From positions 2,976,001-3,040,000 of the forward strand of contig JALGAS010000002.1 of assembly GCA_023078685.1 (NCBI GenBank): a stretch of DNA of 64,000 nucleotides, in the 5' to 3' direction. Origin of the DNA: Neopestalotiopsis rosae. Lineage: Eukaryota; Ascomycota; Sordariomycetes; Amphisphaeriales; Sporocadaceae. Each line of letters begins with the position of its first letter. Within the stretch, counting starts at the first letter, position 1. This document shows positions 11,447-24,239 of this stretch, piece by piece. Position numbers and translations under genes: made by a program. The notes below the pieces were generated by a model. The model saw nothing but the letters and a program-made list of their open reading frames with translations. It made no database searches and was not told where the DNA came from.

Positions 11447-14400
11447 CTTGATGTGTGTGTGAGAGTGTGTCTCTGAGAATGATTGGCAATGCTGGTCAAA
11501 ACATCATCAGAGCAAAAAGGAAGGGAGTGCGGCCGACTAGACTTTTTATCGTCGAGTATACGAGGTTCACGATCCACGCTTTAGAGCCCGGTTTGCCCGG
11601 TTCAGGAATGTGGACCTGATGAGCCACTTGGTCCTCATGGCAATACGGGCAAGACCGTTGTGTAGCTAGAATTGCTAGAGCAATGAGACAGCAAGTGTGG
11701 ACTGCATGACACATTGACAGGTAACCAAAATAAACCCATTCGTGATGTCAGCTGCGGCTGCCATTTAATATTAAGGTTAAATGGGGAATGGGAAATTTGC
11801 CGAACCACCTCTGGTCCTACCTATTTTTCATGCCTCTGTACTGTAATATGCCTAGCTAGGCTGGCCAGGCTGGATTGCGCCCAGTAGAGGTCGTATTTGG
11901 TGGGTGACGGACGGGTGCTCCGTACGCTGCGAAATTAGTCGACCCTGGACAATTGGCTGTTTCAGTACCAGGGCCGGCCGAATCCGGTAACGTTTGGCGG
12001 CGATCTTGAATTATACGAACGACGCCTATTGCGCCTGTGCTCCTAGGGTGGGCTAAGGGCGAATCGTGTTGCTCAAGGCTATCGCCAAGTTCCTGTCTAG
12101 CTTCGTGCACCAATGGGCAGTACTTTATTTGGTAACACTACGTATGTGGTGGTTCAGTCTTTTTCTTGCTTAGCTACTACGTAGTATCTAACAATTGCTT
12201 GCGAGAACTTCTGGAGTGACGCGCCTGTCATATGTGCATGGAAAACCATGTTCCTGACGTTATTAGTGCTGACTACCCGACTAGAAGGAAGCTTAAAACC
12301 ATAGATAGGCCAACCTACCACAACATCGAGGTAGCTGTCATGGCATTTAAGTGCAGTGCTTCAATCATGTGGAAAAGTCACTAACCTAGTAGACTGCGTA
12401 CTATTTATTTTCGTCTGTCGATGTGTACCTTTGCCCTGATCTAGACCTTGACCCATGGCCGGCAGTCGTGCCCGCCCCCTGTCAAAAGATGATATTACAT
12501 AGTATACCCTGGATTACGCCAGTACATATCGGAAGGGGGGAAATAATTCATCAGCCTCGAAGAATTCTTAGAATAGCTGACTGGGATTAAACTCCCGTCT
12601 GACAAGGTATTCTGTCGAAATGACTTGGAGTAACAACAATATTTACTGCCAATCGATGGAAGTACAGAAAGACCTTGAATATGCAAAGCATCGTCAGAAA
12701 CTCATGAAAAGGGACGGAGAGTTCAAGATTATACCAAAAAGGGTAACATGACCATGTATCATCAGATGTTTGTGCTTCCATTTGGATTACACACCTCTGA
12801 AGAAAACGTGACCCTCCAAGCAATAGAGTTCCCCTGCACTCCGGAAGCTTGTATTGCCCAATAACATAATCAGATCAAAACGTTTGCATTAGTGGACGGT
12901 AATACCCTTGAGCTAGCAGCAGGAATGCGGAGAGGGGGAATGAGGGTAGGAGCCGGGAGGAGGTAGCTGGATCTTTTCTCAGAGAATGCCGAGGCATCCT
13001 TGTGCCCATCTAGCATCGCATCTTACAAATTTTAGTTCTCGGACGCATGCATCTTCAAGAGTGACACGGATAGGTGCCCAGATGCATATACCACGTGTGC
13101 TACAGAGACCAAGATATTGCAGGTGGGACAACGCAACTTGAGACATTACAGCCGCACTCTATTTGAACCTGAATGATCCAGTATGGTGTTGTATATCAAA
13201 GCTCGTGTGTTGCACAACACGCCATTCATGGCAAACACTTTGGTAAACGCCAGGTTTTTAACGATGAGACAGACTGCAGGACTCACGGCAAAGTCCATGA
13301 GCATGGTGTGACTGCAGAATCGGCTGACTTGGAGAGAGTATGAAGACTTTCAATACTGTGAGCCGATAGTGTAAACATTCTGGTAAGATGGTGTGCTCAA
13401 AGGAATGTTCGTATGATACCTCGATAGCTGAGTCGATAGCCATGATCGTCACTTACTCGTTGGCCTTGCTTACTGTAGAGGCTTTGTGGCAAGAGATCTA
13501 GTATTTATAAAATAATGTATGTCAACAAAACAATCTTGTTGGGTCCTGATCTCGAAATAAAAATTTATCACGATGCGCTAGACCTACTTCATGAATGTGT
13601 ATTAGCTAGTTATTGTAAGTGATAGCCAAACCTCGGAATAGTATTACGAACTGGTAGCATAACGCATTTAAATACGCGCGGTGTTGGACCGGCGACAAAT
13701 AGACTGCAAACACATCTCGCCAACTTGTCTTTTGACATCTTGGACAAACACATCTTTTCTGTTATCGTTGATTCTGTTCAAAGTCTCTAGATTCACCTGT
13801 TGCGCCATCCTTCCCCTAGACACTCGTAGGAACTTGACAGCATCTGTAATATTTGCCTGATTCCTGTGGTAGGAAATTTGCTCCACAGGGTGATGGACTC
13901 ATTCGTGCCAATTGTTTACAGACGAACGGCAGTCCGAGAAGTTTGGCTAGAGATGGGAACAACCACAAGACTTCATTTGCACAAGACACGGATCTTTGGT
14001 ACTGGATCAGCGGCCCATAATCCAAACAAGTTTTGATCAGATGGAAACAGAGGTCAGCCCATCAGTATCTCAACAGCAAGATGGCGCAACGGTGACAGTG
14101 TGGAAGAGACATATTTAAAATTGCGAGAATTGCTTCTTATTCACACAAGTACATCTATGGATATTGGGTATACGCTAATTCCAAGCCATCTCTTACCTAC
14201 CGTACTCACTGTTGAATGCATGACTTAAGGTACATGATCAAGATGAGAAAATTTCGAGATTGAAAATGTCTGCATCGGATGCCCAGACATCATCGTACAA
14301 AAAAGCACGATGGATCAAGACGACTCCGGTGCGACTTGACTTCCGAAGAAGCCCCGTCATTTTTCCTCTTCGGATGGAATGAGAGCCAAATGACACGGAA

Positions 14401-15719
14401 CGCGGTCGAAGAAGCCCAATTGATATCCGGTTTCCCAGTACTACAACGGACGCCCCGAACCGAACCGGTGGCGGCGGACATGTGCAGCTCCTTGACACAG
14501 ATCATTGATCTGTGGCAAAAACTACTCCTTCTCATAGACTTCTATGCTGTGATCGGTGGCATGAAGCCGTATTATTTCCATCCTCATTATCCACACAAGT
14601 TCAGCAGGTTGGTACGCAGTGACGGGTAAAGAGAGATAGCCTAGAGATCTGATTTCATGTTAGCGTCTAGTCTTCAGGACAAGCTCGCAAGTTTCATGAT
14701 GGGAGTTGTGCGTGTGTATATCAGAAAAATAAACCGGTATCCTCAAAGATTGTGTGTGTTCAGATAGGGATAACTGAAGTTTTTTGGTCATCATTATAGG
14801 GCAGGGGCATGCTCTTGAGAGCACGTTGGGGCGGCGCGAGGTGTGGGATTCTTACCATAACGAATCAGTTGCAATTAGCGACGCCTCTCGATGCTCGCCC
14901 GACCAGACCATTCCATGCAAGAAGTTTCATCCTGCGCGGACGCGATTGACGCCAGTTTTTCTAGAGCAATCGCACATTGCGATTGAAGCGTATCGCAACG
15001 CGCAAGAATCAATTCGAGCAGGAAGGACTGGTGGTTGGCATGATGAGAGGGACGTGAAAAAATGTTGAGGTAAAGAAGAGGAAGAAGAACAGTCGGCTCA
15101 ACCTTCTTATTGAAGTGGGAAGAAGACGGAACTGGAGCCAGAAAATCGAGAGGGAAATAAAAGCGATGAGAGCAAGAAAAAAAAAAGTTGGGTGGGGTAC
15201 CGAGTTGTATCTTGTGGAGAGCTATTCCCTTATCTGGCCAATCTCTAGGGGTTCCGATGCGCTGGAGGACCTCGCTAGAGCCTCTAACTGCCCGTAGCTT
15301 GCAGCTGTCCCCTGTTCGTCCGCGTCTCTAGCTCCGAATTTGTGAGAAAAAATTTGAGTCGCACTCCAACAATCGCGTGAGGATTGCAGATTATTACCAT
15401 CGAAGCCCGAGTTCGCACAGCTTTGGTTCGGTTCCTTCTCGAGTCGCGGGTTTTTTTCTTAGTACCTAGGTCCTAGACAGATACATTAGGTATTGGTTTC
15501 GTATATCCGATCCCCGACGTCGTTTCTCTCTACTGTGTTCCCGCTACTTATTATCAATCTCTACTCTCACTTCTCTCTTCCTCGTCTCTGTTGCGCAGGA
15601 CTGTTTGACCGGGCATCTTTGATTATACGTCATTTCTCTTGTTCGCTTGTCTTCGTTCAAGCCAATTCCTTCTTGCTATTCTATTTTTATATTTTTTGTA
15701 ACGACATAATCTGCCCAAC
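11447..15719. other. Long gene-poor interval, 4.3 kb
   Basis: No gene supported. It lies between the divergent GMC (minus) and GTP/GDP carrier (plus) genes. Short open frames exist on both strands but none shows a domain, signal peptide or splice-consistent extension. Composition is mixed, with AT-rich parts near 12.1-12.8 and 13.5-14.3 kb. The last 250 bases before the carrier ATG are pyrimidine-rich, as is usual in promoters and 5' UTRs of highly expressed fungal genes. No tRNA or transposon end repeat was recognised. Confidence 0.55.
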
Positions 15720-16786
15720 ATGTCTCCCCCAATGGTTGCTGGCAAGGAGAAGGAGTCCAACTTGGCGCGACTCCTCGGTTCCGGTACGAAACACCACTTC
15801 TGAAGAAGGAGAAAGCATCCAATGCGCTGACACGAAATGCAATGAAACAGGTTCCGCCGGTATCGCCGAGTTGGCCGTCTTCCACCCCGTCGACACAATC
15901 GCCAAGCGTCTGATGAGCAACACCAGCCGAGTCTCGGGTATGGCGCAACTCAACTCCGTCATCTTCAAGGACAAGGCCACCGCCCCCGTCGGCAAGAAGT
16001 TCTTCTCCCTCTTCCCCGGTCTGGGTTACGCCGCCGGCTACAAGGTCTCGCAGAGAATATACAAGTATGGCGGTCAGCCCATTGCCCGCGACTACCTGGC
16101 CGCCAACTATGGCAAGGACTTTGAGGGCGCTTTTGGAAAGAAGACTGGCAAGGCCATTATGCACTCGACAGCCGGCAGGTACGTTTGTTCCCTTTTTCAC
16201 TTAGCAATGCGCTTCTCCCCCACTACTTGTCCGGAAACCTCTTTCGTGCTAACATTCATATTCTTCCAGTTTGATCGGTATTGGTGAGATTGTCCTCCTG
16301 CCTCTGGACGTCCTCAAGATCAAGCGCCAGACCAACCCCGAGGCCTTCCGCGGCCGCGGTATCTTCAAGATCATTGCCGACGAGGGTTTCGGCCTCTACC
16401 GCGGCTGGGGCTGGACCGCCGCCCGCAACGCTCCCGGCTCCTTTGCCCTCTTCGGTGGTTCCGCCTTCACCAAGGAGTACCTGTTCGGCCTCGACGACTA
16501 CAACAAGGCCAGCTGGTTCCAAAACTTCATCGCCTCCATCGCCGGCGCCTCGGCCTCGCTCGTCGTCTCGGCGCCCCTCGACGTCATCAAGACCCGCATC
16601 CAGAACCGCAACTTTGAGAACCCCGAGAGCGGCTTCCGCATCCTCTCCAACATGGCCAAGAACGAGGGCATGGGCTCCTTCTTCAAGGGTCTCGTCCCCA
16701 AGCTGCTCATGACCGGTCCCAAGCTCGTCTTCTCCTTCTGGCTCGCCCAGACCCTGATCCCCGCCTTTGACGGTCTGCTCAAATAA
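15720..16786 (+). CDS. GGC1: Mitochondrial GTP/GDP carrier (Ggc1 type)
   Basis: Inner mitochondrial membrane carrier that imports GTP in exchange for GDP in yeast, where its loss disturbs iron balance and mtDNA. Exons 15720-15783, 15851-16178 and 16270-16786 give 302 aa, the usual length for the family. Introns are 67 and 91 nt with good donors (GTACGA, GTACGT) and CAG acceptors. Three mitochondrial-carrier motifs are visible: PVDTIAKR (P34), PLDVLKIK (P142) and PLDVIKTR (P233). The segment AELAVFHPVDTIAKRLMSN closely matches the Ggc1 subgroup. Codons are strongly C-ending, consistent with high expression. The gene converges on the hydrolase gene 3' of it. Subfamily assignment is from remembered resemblance. 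Confidence 0.93.
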
Positions 16787-17445
16787 AGAGTCTTTTGACA
16801 AATGCGAGAGAGATGAATGTGTGAGAGAGACACAAAATACAAGAAAGTAAAATGACGAGGAAAAACGGGGTACATGCCAGCGAAAAAACTGAAGAGAAAG
16901 GGATCTGATCTTCAATGTATACAATCAAGGTTAAATCCGGCGTTGGTGGACTAGCAGCAGCACTACGGCGCAGGGTGCTCGAATTACATTGGCTTTTTTA
17001 TATTTTTATGCCTTGGGTTGGCAAGCTCGTCAATATTTTTTCTCCCCTTTGGCTTGGGGTAGGGAGGCGATAGACAAGACTCGACTCTTAAGAAACCAAA
17101 AGAATGCCTACGCGGCGTTTCTTGTTACAGACAGAAATCTGTATACCTTTATAGAATGGTGGGCCTGTCAAAAGTGAAGCGATAAATAGACTTTCAAGTT
17201 CGCTGATCAGTCTGACAACACCCATGTACTCAAGTCTTCATTCATGTCGATATCAAACATGTCAGTAGTAGTCAGGGACAGGGTGACAGGTAGTCGTCTA
17301 CTTGATTCATATACAAGATACTATCCCAGCCAAAGAACGCACCAAGGCTCGCTCCAAAACGCCACGCTCCTTATATCCTACAACATCTTTCAAAATCATG
17401 TTCCCAAAAGGATTGGTCATTCTCTAACTCCGCCGGCCCCCTCCA
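16787..17445. other. Convergent 3' intergenic region
   Basis: Lies between the 3' ends of the plus-strand carrier and the minus-strand hydrolase. It should contain both 3' UTRs and polyadenylation sites. No further feature seen. Confidence 0.6.
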
Positions 17446-19785
17446 TCAACGGAATACCGCATTCGCCTTCCTAGAGAGCTCCCGGACCGCCAGCCCAAGT
17501 TCTGCGTCTTCATCAGCCGACAACACGTCGACGGGAGGAGGATCTGCAAACAGCTCCCAGTCCTGCTCGCACTCGAGCCCCGGCTCCGGCAGCTCGCCGC
17601 GGCGGAAGTACGCCCGCACCACCCTGGCCGTGCACGTGCTGGGCGCCGCAAAGCTGCAGTGCCCGTACGACTTTTGCACCAGGACCGCCGAGGAGCCGGG
17701 GGCGAAGCTGGCGGCGTTGCGGCGGGCGCTGCGGAGGGGGGTCACATTGTCGGCCATGTTGCCAATGAAGAGCAGGGGAGAGGCCGTGGAAATGTTGGCA
17801 AAGAGGGCGCCGCCCTCGTACCGCCACTTGGGCCGGACGGTCCGCCCCGCGCACGACAGCTTGGACTGCGCGTTGGAGGCGCCCGCGTACCGACTGATGC
17901 GCTGGAGCTCCTCAAAGTACGTCTCGAACGCCTCCGGGGTCCACTCGTCGGCCGGCACGGCCTCGCCGTCCGCGCACATGATGGCCGCGAAGGCGTCCTC
18001 GGAGTGCTCGGGCACCAGCGCGGGCGGTGCGGTGGGCGCGCTTCCGTTGACGGCGCAAAAGCCGGCCGGGGGAGTTGGGGGCCCTCCCTCGTCCTCGTTG
18101 CGGAGTTGGTAGTAAGGGACGCCGTCGCGCCTCTCCAGTGCGGCCATGGCGCTTGCTAGTTGTGGGAACCGATAAATCGGCTTGTACATGCAGCCGCGTA
18201 TCAGATTCTGCAGTTTCGAGTACGTCACGAGCTCGGGCATTTCTAGCTGCGTTCCGTTGGTGCCGGCCGGGATGAGAACGGGCATCTTTCGCAGGCTGCT
18301 CAGCAGGGCGAGGAATCTCTCCTCGATGGCCTCGGCAGTGGGCTCGTGGAATGCGCACTTGTCCGGCCCTGCTCTGTTGCAAAACTCAAAGAATGCCTCC
18401 ATGATTTTGTCGGCATCTTCGAGGTAGTTGAGCTGCACATTGGCATACCAGTCCTTGTAGTCGACGTTGCCTATAATGACGAACGTTCACGTTAGTTTTC
18501 CCATCAAAGATTATGACCAAATTTCAATAACTTACCATCGCTCACAAGTCTCTCGACTCGGTCAGGGTACATTGCAGCAAAGGTGCCACCAAGGATAGTC
18601 CCATAGCTGACGCCCCAGTACTTGAGTTTGCGATAGCCCATCTGTTCCGAGATCTCCAGCATATCGCGCGCGTGGGAGGCCGTCGATATGTGCGACAGGA
18701 GCCCCGGGTTGGTGGCGTTCATGAAAGTCTCGCACTGCCTGGACAAGGCGTCGAACTGAGCGAGGGCGTCAAACAACATGCCGGGGTGCGAGTCCACGAC
18801 GCCCGACATTTGCATGGCCCAGTCGTGGCGCTTCCGCGAGGAGCCCCAGCAGTCGATGCGAGGCACCGAAGCACCAACTGTGGAGTTGGAACAAAGACCG
18901 CTGGTCAGCTCGCTTTCGTCACACCAGAAGAAAACCATTTTCACAATGCAGACTCACCTCCACGGGGATCCCAGCTCACGATATCCTGTTGAGAGTTGAG
19001 TCAGCGATATCTCAAAGTGAGGGCATACTTCAACAGCAGAATCTCACATGATCATCTCCCACGATTGTCTGCATATGCTCAGCAATACCCTCTTCGAGCC
19101 AAGATACGCCTGATCCTCCAGGACCCTAAATTCGTACCAGCCAAGTCAGTATAAAGTGCAAGGCAAAAACAAGTGCTGGCTGTCAGAGGCTTTCAGGCTT
19201 TTGTATACTTACTCCTGGGTTAACGAATACCGGACCTTTATAATCGCGAGTGTTCCGCGCAGGTGCACGCATCACGGCAAGCACTACGCGATCATCATCT
19301 GAAGGCTCCAGCCAGTCGAGCGGCACCTATGTGAAAAGCCCGGCCAGTCAGTATTTTTTCGTTTTAGGTGAAAACACTCTTGCCCCCCGGCCACATCTCG
19401 ACAGAAAAGCCAAAAAGGCGGTTGAATGTAAGTCGCAAATTTCACCTACATCTAGCCTCGCACAATCAAATTTCCCATCGTAGCACTTTTGCCATTCCAG
19501 TTTTCTGCTCGGCTGCAGTGCTGCCCAGTCGTATCCGTCAAAAGCCTCCACAACATTGTGCGTATTCGCCAAAGTGGTCGGGTTCCTCACCGGTGTTGTT
19601 GCTGCGGGAAGGAACGTGGACAGAAAATGATAGAGCGCCGCCACGCCAATGATGCTGGTAACCAAGGGCACCGTCCAGACCCGTTTGCTGCTGCAGGGTT
19701 GGTGTTGTTGTACACGATGATGATGATGCTGGTGGACGACGGCGAGGTCGCGAGGCTTTTCGAGCCCGTCTTTCCGTATGCTCAT
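17446..19785 (-). CDS. Membrane-anchored alpha/beta hydrolase with TAP-like C-terminal domain
   Basis: Predicted serine hydrolase of the tripeptidyl/proline aminopeptidase type, 640 aa from six exons: 19450-19785, 19213-19326, 19048-19125, 18958-18985, 18536-18877 and 17446-18470. Exon 4 is only 28 nt. The joins give CARLDVPLDWLEPS, VNPGGPGGSGVSWL, GDDHDIVSWDPRGVGAS and SDGNVDYKDW, all expected for the family. GGPGGSG is the oxyanion region. The nucleophile is Ser276 in GVSYG, with Asp540 (ADNVTP) and His570 (YGHCS) completing the triad. Residues about 38-58 form one hydrophobic segment after a basic, His-rich tail (HQHHHH), so a type II membrane protein is more likely than a secreted one. 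Substrate unknown: peptide or ester. Its last exon is notably GC-rich at third positions. Confidence 0.9.
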
Positions 19786-21395
19786 CTTAGACCCTGGTAG
19801 GTCGCTCCCGCGCTCGTCATGAACTATGCAACGGATACAAGAGTCGTGCTTGCTCGGGTTTGGATATGTGGTCTGGCTGGCAACTGCTCACCAGGTTTGC
19901 CAAAACTGCAATCACAATTATGTAGAGCCTTTGAGTTTTGCCGTATGTTTGGTGAAACCACTTTCTCTCAAGGACAGACAGACAGCACCAACGTATACGG
20001 CTATCGGGTCGCGAGCGACGGTTTCCCAAGACGAAACGCCCGTTTGGCTTATCTTGACTTGCCTGTCTCGAGTCAGGAACTTTTGAGCAGACTATCCGCT
20101 TGCACCTGCGTTAGTTTTCCTCTAATTTGTCAATAATATGACATTGGTAGGGAAAACAAAAATAAAAATCACATACCAACTGTTTGGGTTGGCCGTCACG
20201 AGAATCGCTCCAAAGGCAAACGGTTTTTGGGGGGATCTTTGCACGGGAATATGAACTGAAATGTCAGACTAATGCAGCGTGAGATGTCACATAATCCCAC
20301 GTCAGGGTAACACAAAAAGAACGAACTGTGATGGTGGACTTGTCAAGTCTTCAAGTGGAAAAAGAAGTACCACAGAAAAGATGAACCGAAAAGCAAAGAA
20401 ACTTTCAAAAGTATAAGACAGATTACAAGAGGAATTCCAACATGACCGAGAGCCGGCCAAAGAGTTATCAAGAATACCTACCGAGCAATCGACATCATAG
20501 CACCCCCGAGCCAAGGTTGGTGGTGTGTGCCCGCAGAGCCCAGCTTTTGTCTTGTGCCATGGTAAAATCCGGGAAACAACTCAACCACTTCTCCTAAACG
20601 GAGAACCGGAATACTCCCTATCACTGGCGCACACAAAAGAATGACTGACCTATCGTAGAGCGGTGAGAAATGCAGCCAACCTTTATTATCTCGACACTGA
20701 CTGGCTGGTCTCTTGACTCGCAGTTATGCCAAGTGTATGTGGGGCACCAGCGTGTGATCAACGCTGCTCGGCTCGCGTGATGGTCGAACTCCAAGGTTCT
20801 GGCACTTCTTTTTAGGGGTCCTTCCCCCACATCCGTCCACCGGCATTAGGGGGTTCTGCTTATCTTTGTTCATTCGCAAGAGCTTCGGCGCCGGGTATGT
20901 GGCTCTTGGCTTGGCTCCTCCTTGTTTGGTAGGTTGATCGACCTGATGGTTGGCAATGTTATCCAAGACCACGTAGACACGGATGCAACACGCTATAGTG
21001 TAAGTGGCGTGTTTCAACTCTTGACAGTATGTATATAACAATAAATACGATACGTATACTCGAATACAATATTACTATTGTCTCTAGTGCAACTGATATG
21101 GCTAGGTTACAGAATTTGCTACTTTGGCCGCTTGGGTCCATGCTATTTTCTTCCTTTTATATATATATAATTCGAAGCGTGTTCTCGGATCTAATTTATT
21201 TCCGGAGGTCTTTCTTTGACCATCATGGTGCAGTCCATTCTGCCGGTGAAAATGCTCAAAAACAGGTTGCCGCTAGTGCTGGCATGCAAGTTGCTTTGCT
21301 GTACTTGCAAAGTCTTCCCTCAACGCCAATGAAGACCAAAACGGCTTCGAGACAAAATGATTCTCTAGCATTCTAAAAGATGCGCAAAAGTGCCT
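19786..21395. other. Intergenic, 1.6 kb
   Basis: No gene supported. It holds the promoter side of the hydrolase and the 3' flank of the MscS-type channel. A short TA run is present at 21158-21170. No RNA gene was recognised. Confidence 0.6.
21158..21170. repeat. Short TA microsatellite
   Basis: A run of about six TA units lies in non-coding DNA about 240 bases from the 3' end of the channel gene. Confidence 0.85.
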
Positions 21396-24239
21396 TTACC
21401 GTTGCTGGTAAGGGTTGTTGGAATGAGAGCTGCTCAGTGCTCGTGAGACACTGGCACCCCTAGGTCTCGAACCCCGCGATGAAGACGACTGCAGAGTCTC
21501 TGTTCTAGTTGCCGCCCCTCCTACGCCGTTGCTGGTGCCGGGCGCAGTGGAAATACCGCCTTGGGTCGGCGGTGGGGACATGGATGTGAACCCGTTGTAT
21601 TGTGACAAGGTAGGACTCTGGTAGATCTGCGCCTCCTCATCGAACCCAGCCGAACCGTCATGTTGTGTCACCTGGATGGTCGGGCTGCCGTAATGGTCCG
21701 CTGGGAGGGTCGTACCGGCTTGACGACGTCCACCGCGTGTGGACTCAGTCTTGTGGAGGTCCGTCCGCAGTCTGTCGATCTCATTTGAGCGGATCTTTTC
21801 TAGACGGTCCATCGTGGCATCTCCTGCCGCACCAGGGTCGTCATCTCTGTTGTAGCCCCAATCGTCGCCGGCAGCAAGTGCTGCGGCGCCCATGGTGTTT
21901 AGGTTTTGGGCAGCTTGCAGTTCAGGGGAAGTCGACGAGAACTTGGATGCAGTAGAAGGCTGTCTCTGGACCGACTTCGTTGGAACCATTCTCTTCATAT
22001 CCTTGTCCTGGTCTGCTTTGTCTCTAGCACGGGCAGCCTCCTGATCAGAAACCGCGACAGAGTACGTAGGGTTGGTAGGTCCTCCAAGAGGTTCGCCACC
22101 ACCTCCAGGGCCAATGATGGGAACCTTCTTGACGGCAAGCGCGAGCGCGCACATGAACTTGCTTCGTCTGGTGGCACGGACAGCCTCGTTGTGCCAGTTG
22201 GACTTGTGCTTCATGGCAATCTTGAGCGTGAGCTTATCCAAATCGTTGATGCCTCCAACACCAATGACCAGGTCAGGCATGAAGTCGCGCGCGTTGTCGG
22301 GGTGTCTGACAAATGCCTCCATTTCCTGGCGGAGAAGCTCGATGTCCTCAAAGGAAGTGTCAAAGGACACGTTCAAGTCAATGACCTCCTTCATTGCCTT
22401 GCTGCGGGTTACATTTTCGATCCACAGGTTATTAAGCTGAATGTTGGGCACCTGGACGATCTGCATCTTGTCGATCCGGTTAAAGATGGTGTACAACAGA
22501 GAGATTCTTTCGACGACAAGCTGCTGCTTCTCGGATCCAACGATATCGACACGGTCGCCAACATCATAGGGATGCTTGACAAACAGGAAAATGCAAGAAC
22601 CCAAGAATTCCTGTGTGGTGACGGCAAACACGAAAGAGAGCGAAAGAAGTGCAGTTCCGGCAGTAGCGAGTGTAGTGATGAAGGAGCTCTGGAAAAATGC
22701 AACTATATTTCATGTCAGCACATTGTCATGCTGTGGAGGAAGTCGGGGAAAGCAAAACTTACGGAAGATGAAGATGACGATGAGCAAAACGACGAAGAGG
22801 AGGATTCTATCAAACACAGCCAAAGCTTGACTTATGTCCTTCATGCTGTGGTTGATGGCCTTGCGCTCTTTGCTGATTTCCACAACCTTGCGGATCATCT
22901 CGTCGAGACTGATGTCACCATTTCCATCGGCATCGACAGCCTCGAAGCACTCCTCGGCTTCCTCACGGTGGGCCGGTCCGAGAACCTCGATAATATCATC
23001 GACATACAATGACTCGTTGCCCTCAACAACAAAGGACATCCAAATACGCTTGGCCAAAGCCTCAGAAGTTCGAACCTTTTCCAGGGCTTCCACAACGATA
23101 GAATGGGCTGAATTTGGGTTGAATACCTGCTTTCCCGTGATCTCGGACGCGAGATTACCGAAAACCGAGGTCACCTTGTCGCCGATACGTCCGACGTTGC
23201 CAATAAGCCTCATCGGAGTAGCACTGCCACCCTTACGGCCTCTCTTGCCAAGCATCATCTCAATACTATCGTTGATGATGTAGTCCTCTTCGGCAAACTC
23301 TTGGCAGTACATGGGAAATAGAGTTCTGGATGCGTCGTATAAGAGACCAAGCAGGTAAACCTCACGCTTGCAGTCCTTGATGCGGTTGGCAAAAGATCTC
23401 TGGTGATAAGTCACACTGATCAATTGAACGATGGTCTTTTCGCCCAGGAAAACGGCCGAGGAGACGAACAGAGAACCGAGGATTCTCTTCATGGTCTCAA
23501 CCCATCCAATAGTGTCGTACTGGCTGGCAAACAGGTTCTTGAATGTCAACCATGTGGCAAGAGCCCAGAAAAAGAACGAGAGTGGAATCTCCAAGGCGCG
23601 GAGCACCATTGCGTATTTGCGAGTACCAGAACTGACAACACCGCAGACGAACATGAAAACCGGAGGCATCAAGTGGGCGACAGTCTTGCCGGCCCAGAGT
23701 GTGAGCCACATGATTTCGATCCAGAGAAACAAGTTGAACAGCGACGGGCCCTCGACGGTCGTCTTATTGCCATCGGCGTCCGTTGTGGTCTTCTTGCCAA
23801 CGGGATCATTCTTGTGACCGACGAGCGGCAGTACGATCAGAGGTACAGCCAGCAGCAGGGCAACCGGCACAATGTAGACAAGGTATCGAGTGACGACGGA
23901 GAAACCAATAATCTTGTTGTACAATTTACCCATGGCATTGAGCGAGAATTCTTCAGAATTCACCGTGTTCACTCGTCCTGGAGGGTCTGGCTTCTTGACC
24001 CTTCTCCGGCCAGCACCAGTGTACAAGGCATTCTTCTCGTTCTCTGGGGGCGACTGGGTGCCATCGAATCCGTTTCCAATGGTTTGATTCGCCTGGCGAG
24101 CTCCCGTGGAGCTCGCTGTGCTCCTCACCTGCTGGAGGGGAATATCCTGCATGTTGTCGTCGAGAGTGCTCGATCGCGAGGCTCCCAGCTGCAGGAAACC
24201 TCTATCTTTCGGTGATGATAGACGAGGCGAGACCGGCAT
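21396..24239 (-). CDS. MscS-family mechanosensitive channel with EF-hand (Msy type)
   Basis: Relative of fission yeast Msy1/Msy2, endoplasmic reticulum channels that shape calcium responses to hypo-osmotic shock. Predicted 927 aa from exons 22763-24239 and 21396-22702; the 60-nt intron (GTAAGT..ATATAG) joins VIFIFRL to AFFQSSF. The N-terminal 100 residues are polar. Hydrophobic segments lie near 117-140, 168-203, 215-235, 252-275, 475-495 and the following TLATAGTALLSLSFVFAV, the pore helix equivalent. One EF-hand calcium loop is clear at 436-447 (D-A-D-G-N-G-D-I-S-L-D-E) just before the pore-proximal helix. The MscS beta domain follows (HPYDVGDRVDIVG, VVERISLLYTIF). The last 270 residues are low-complexity and probably a cytosolic regulatory tail. 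Start ATG at 24239 is followed directly by conserved-looking sequence. Confidence 0.92.

Noticed and set aside
11447..15719. Decayed transposon altered by repeat-induced point mutation
   Set aside because: Composition is uneven but I saw no terminal repeats, no transposase or reverse-transcriptase remnants and no extreme TA-rich block.
21906..23012. Open frame of 368 codons on the plus strand
   Set aside because: Antisense to the MscS-type channel, even crossing its intron; no domain or signal.
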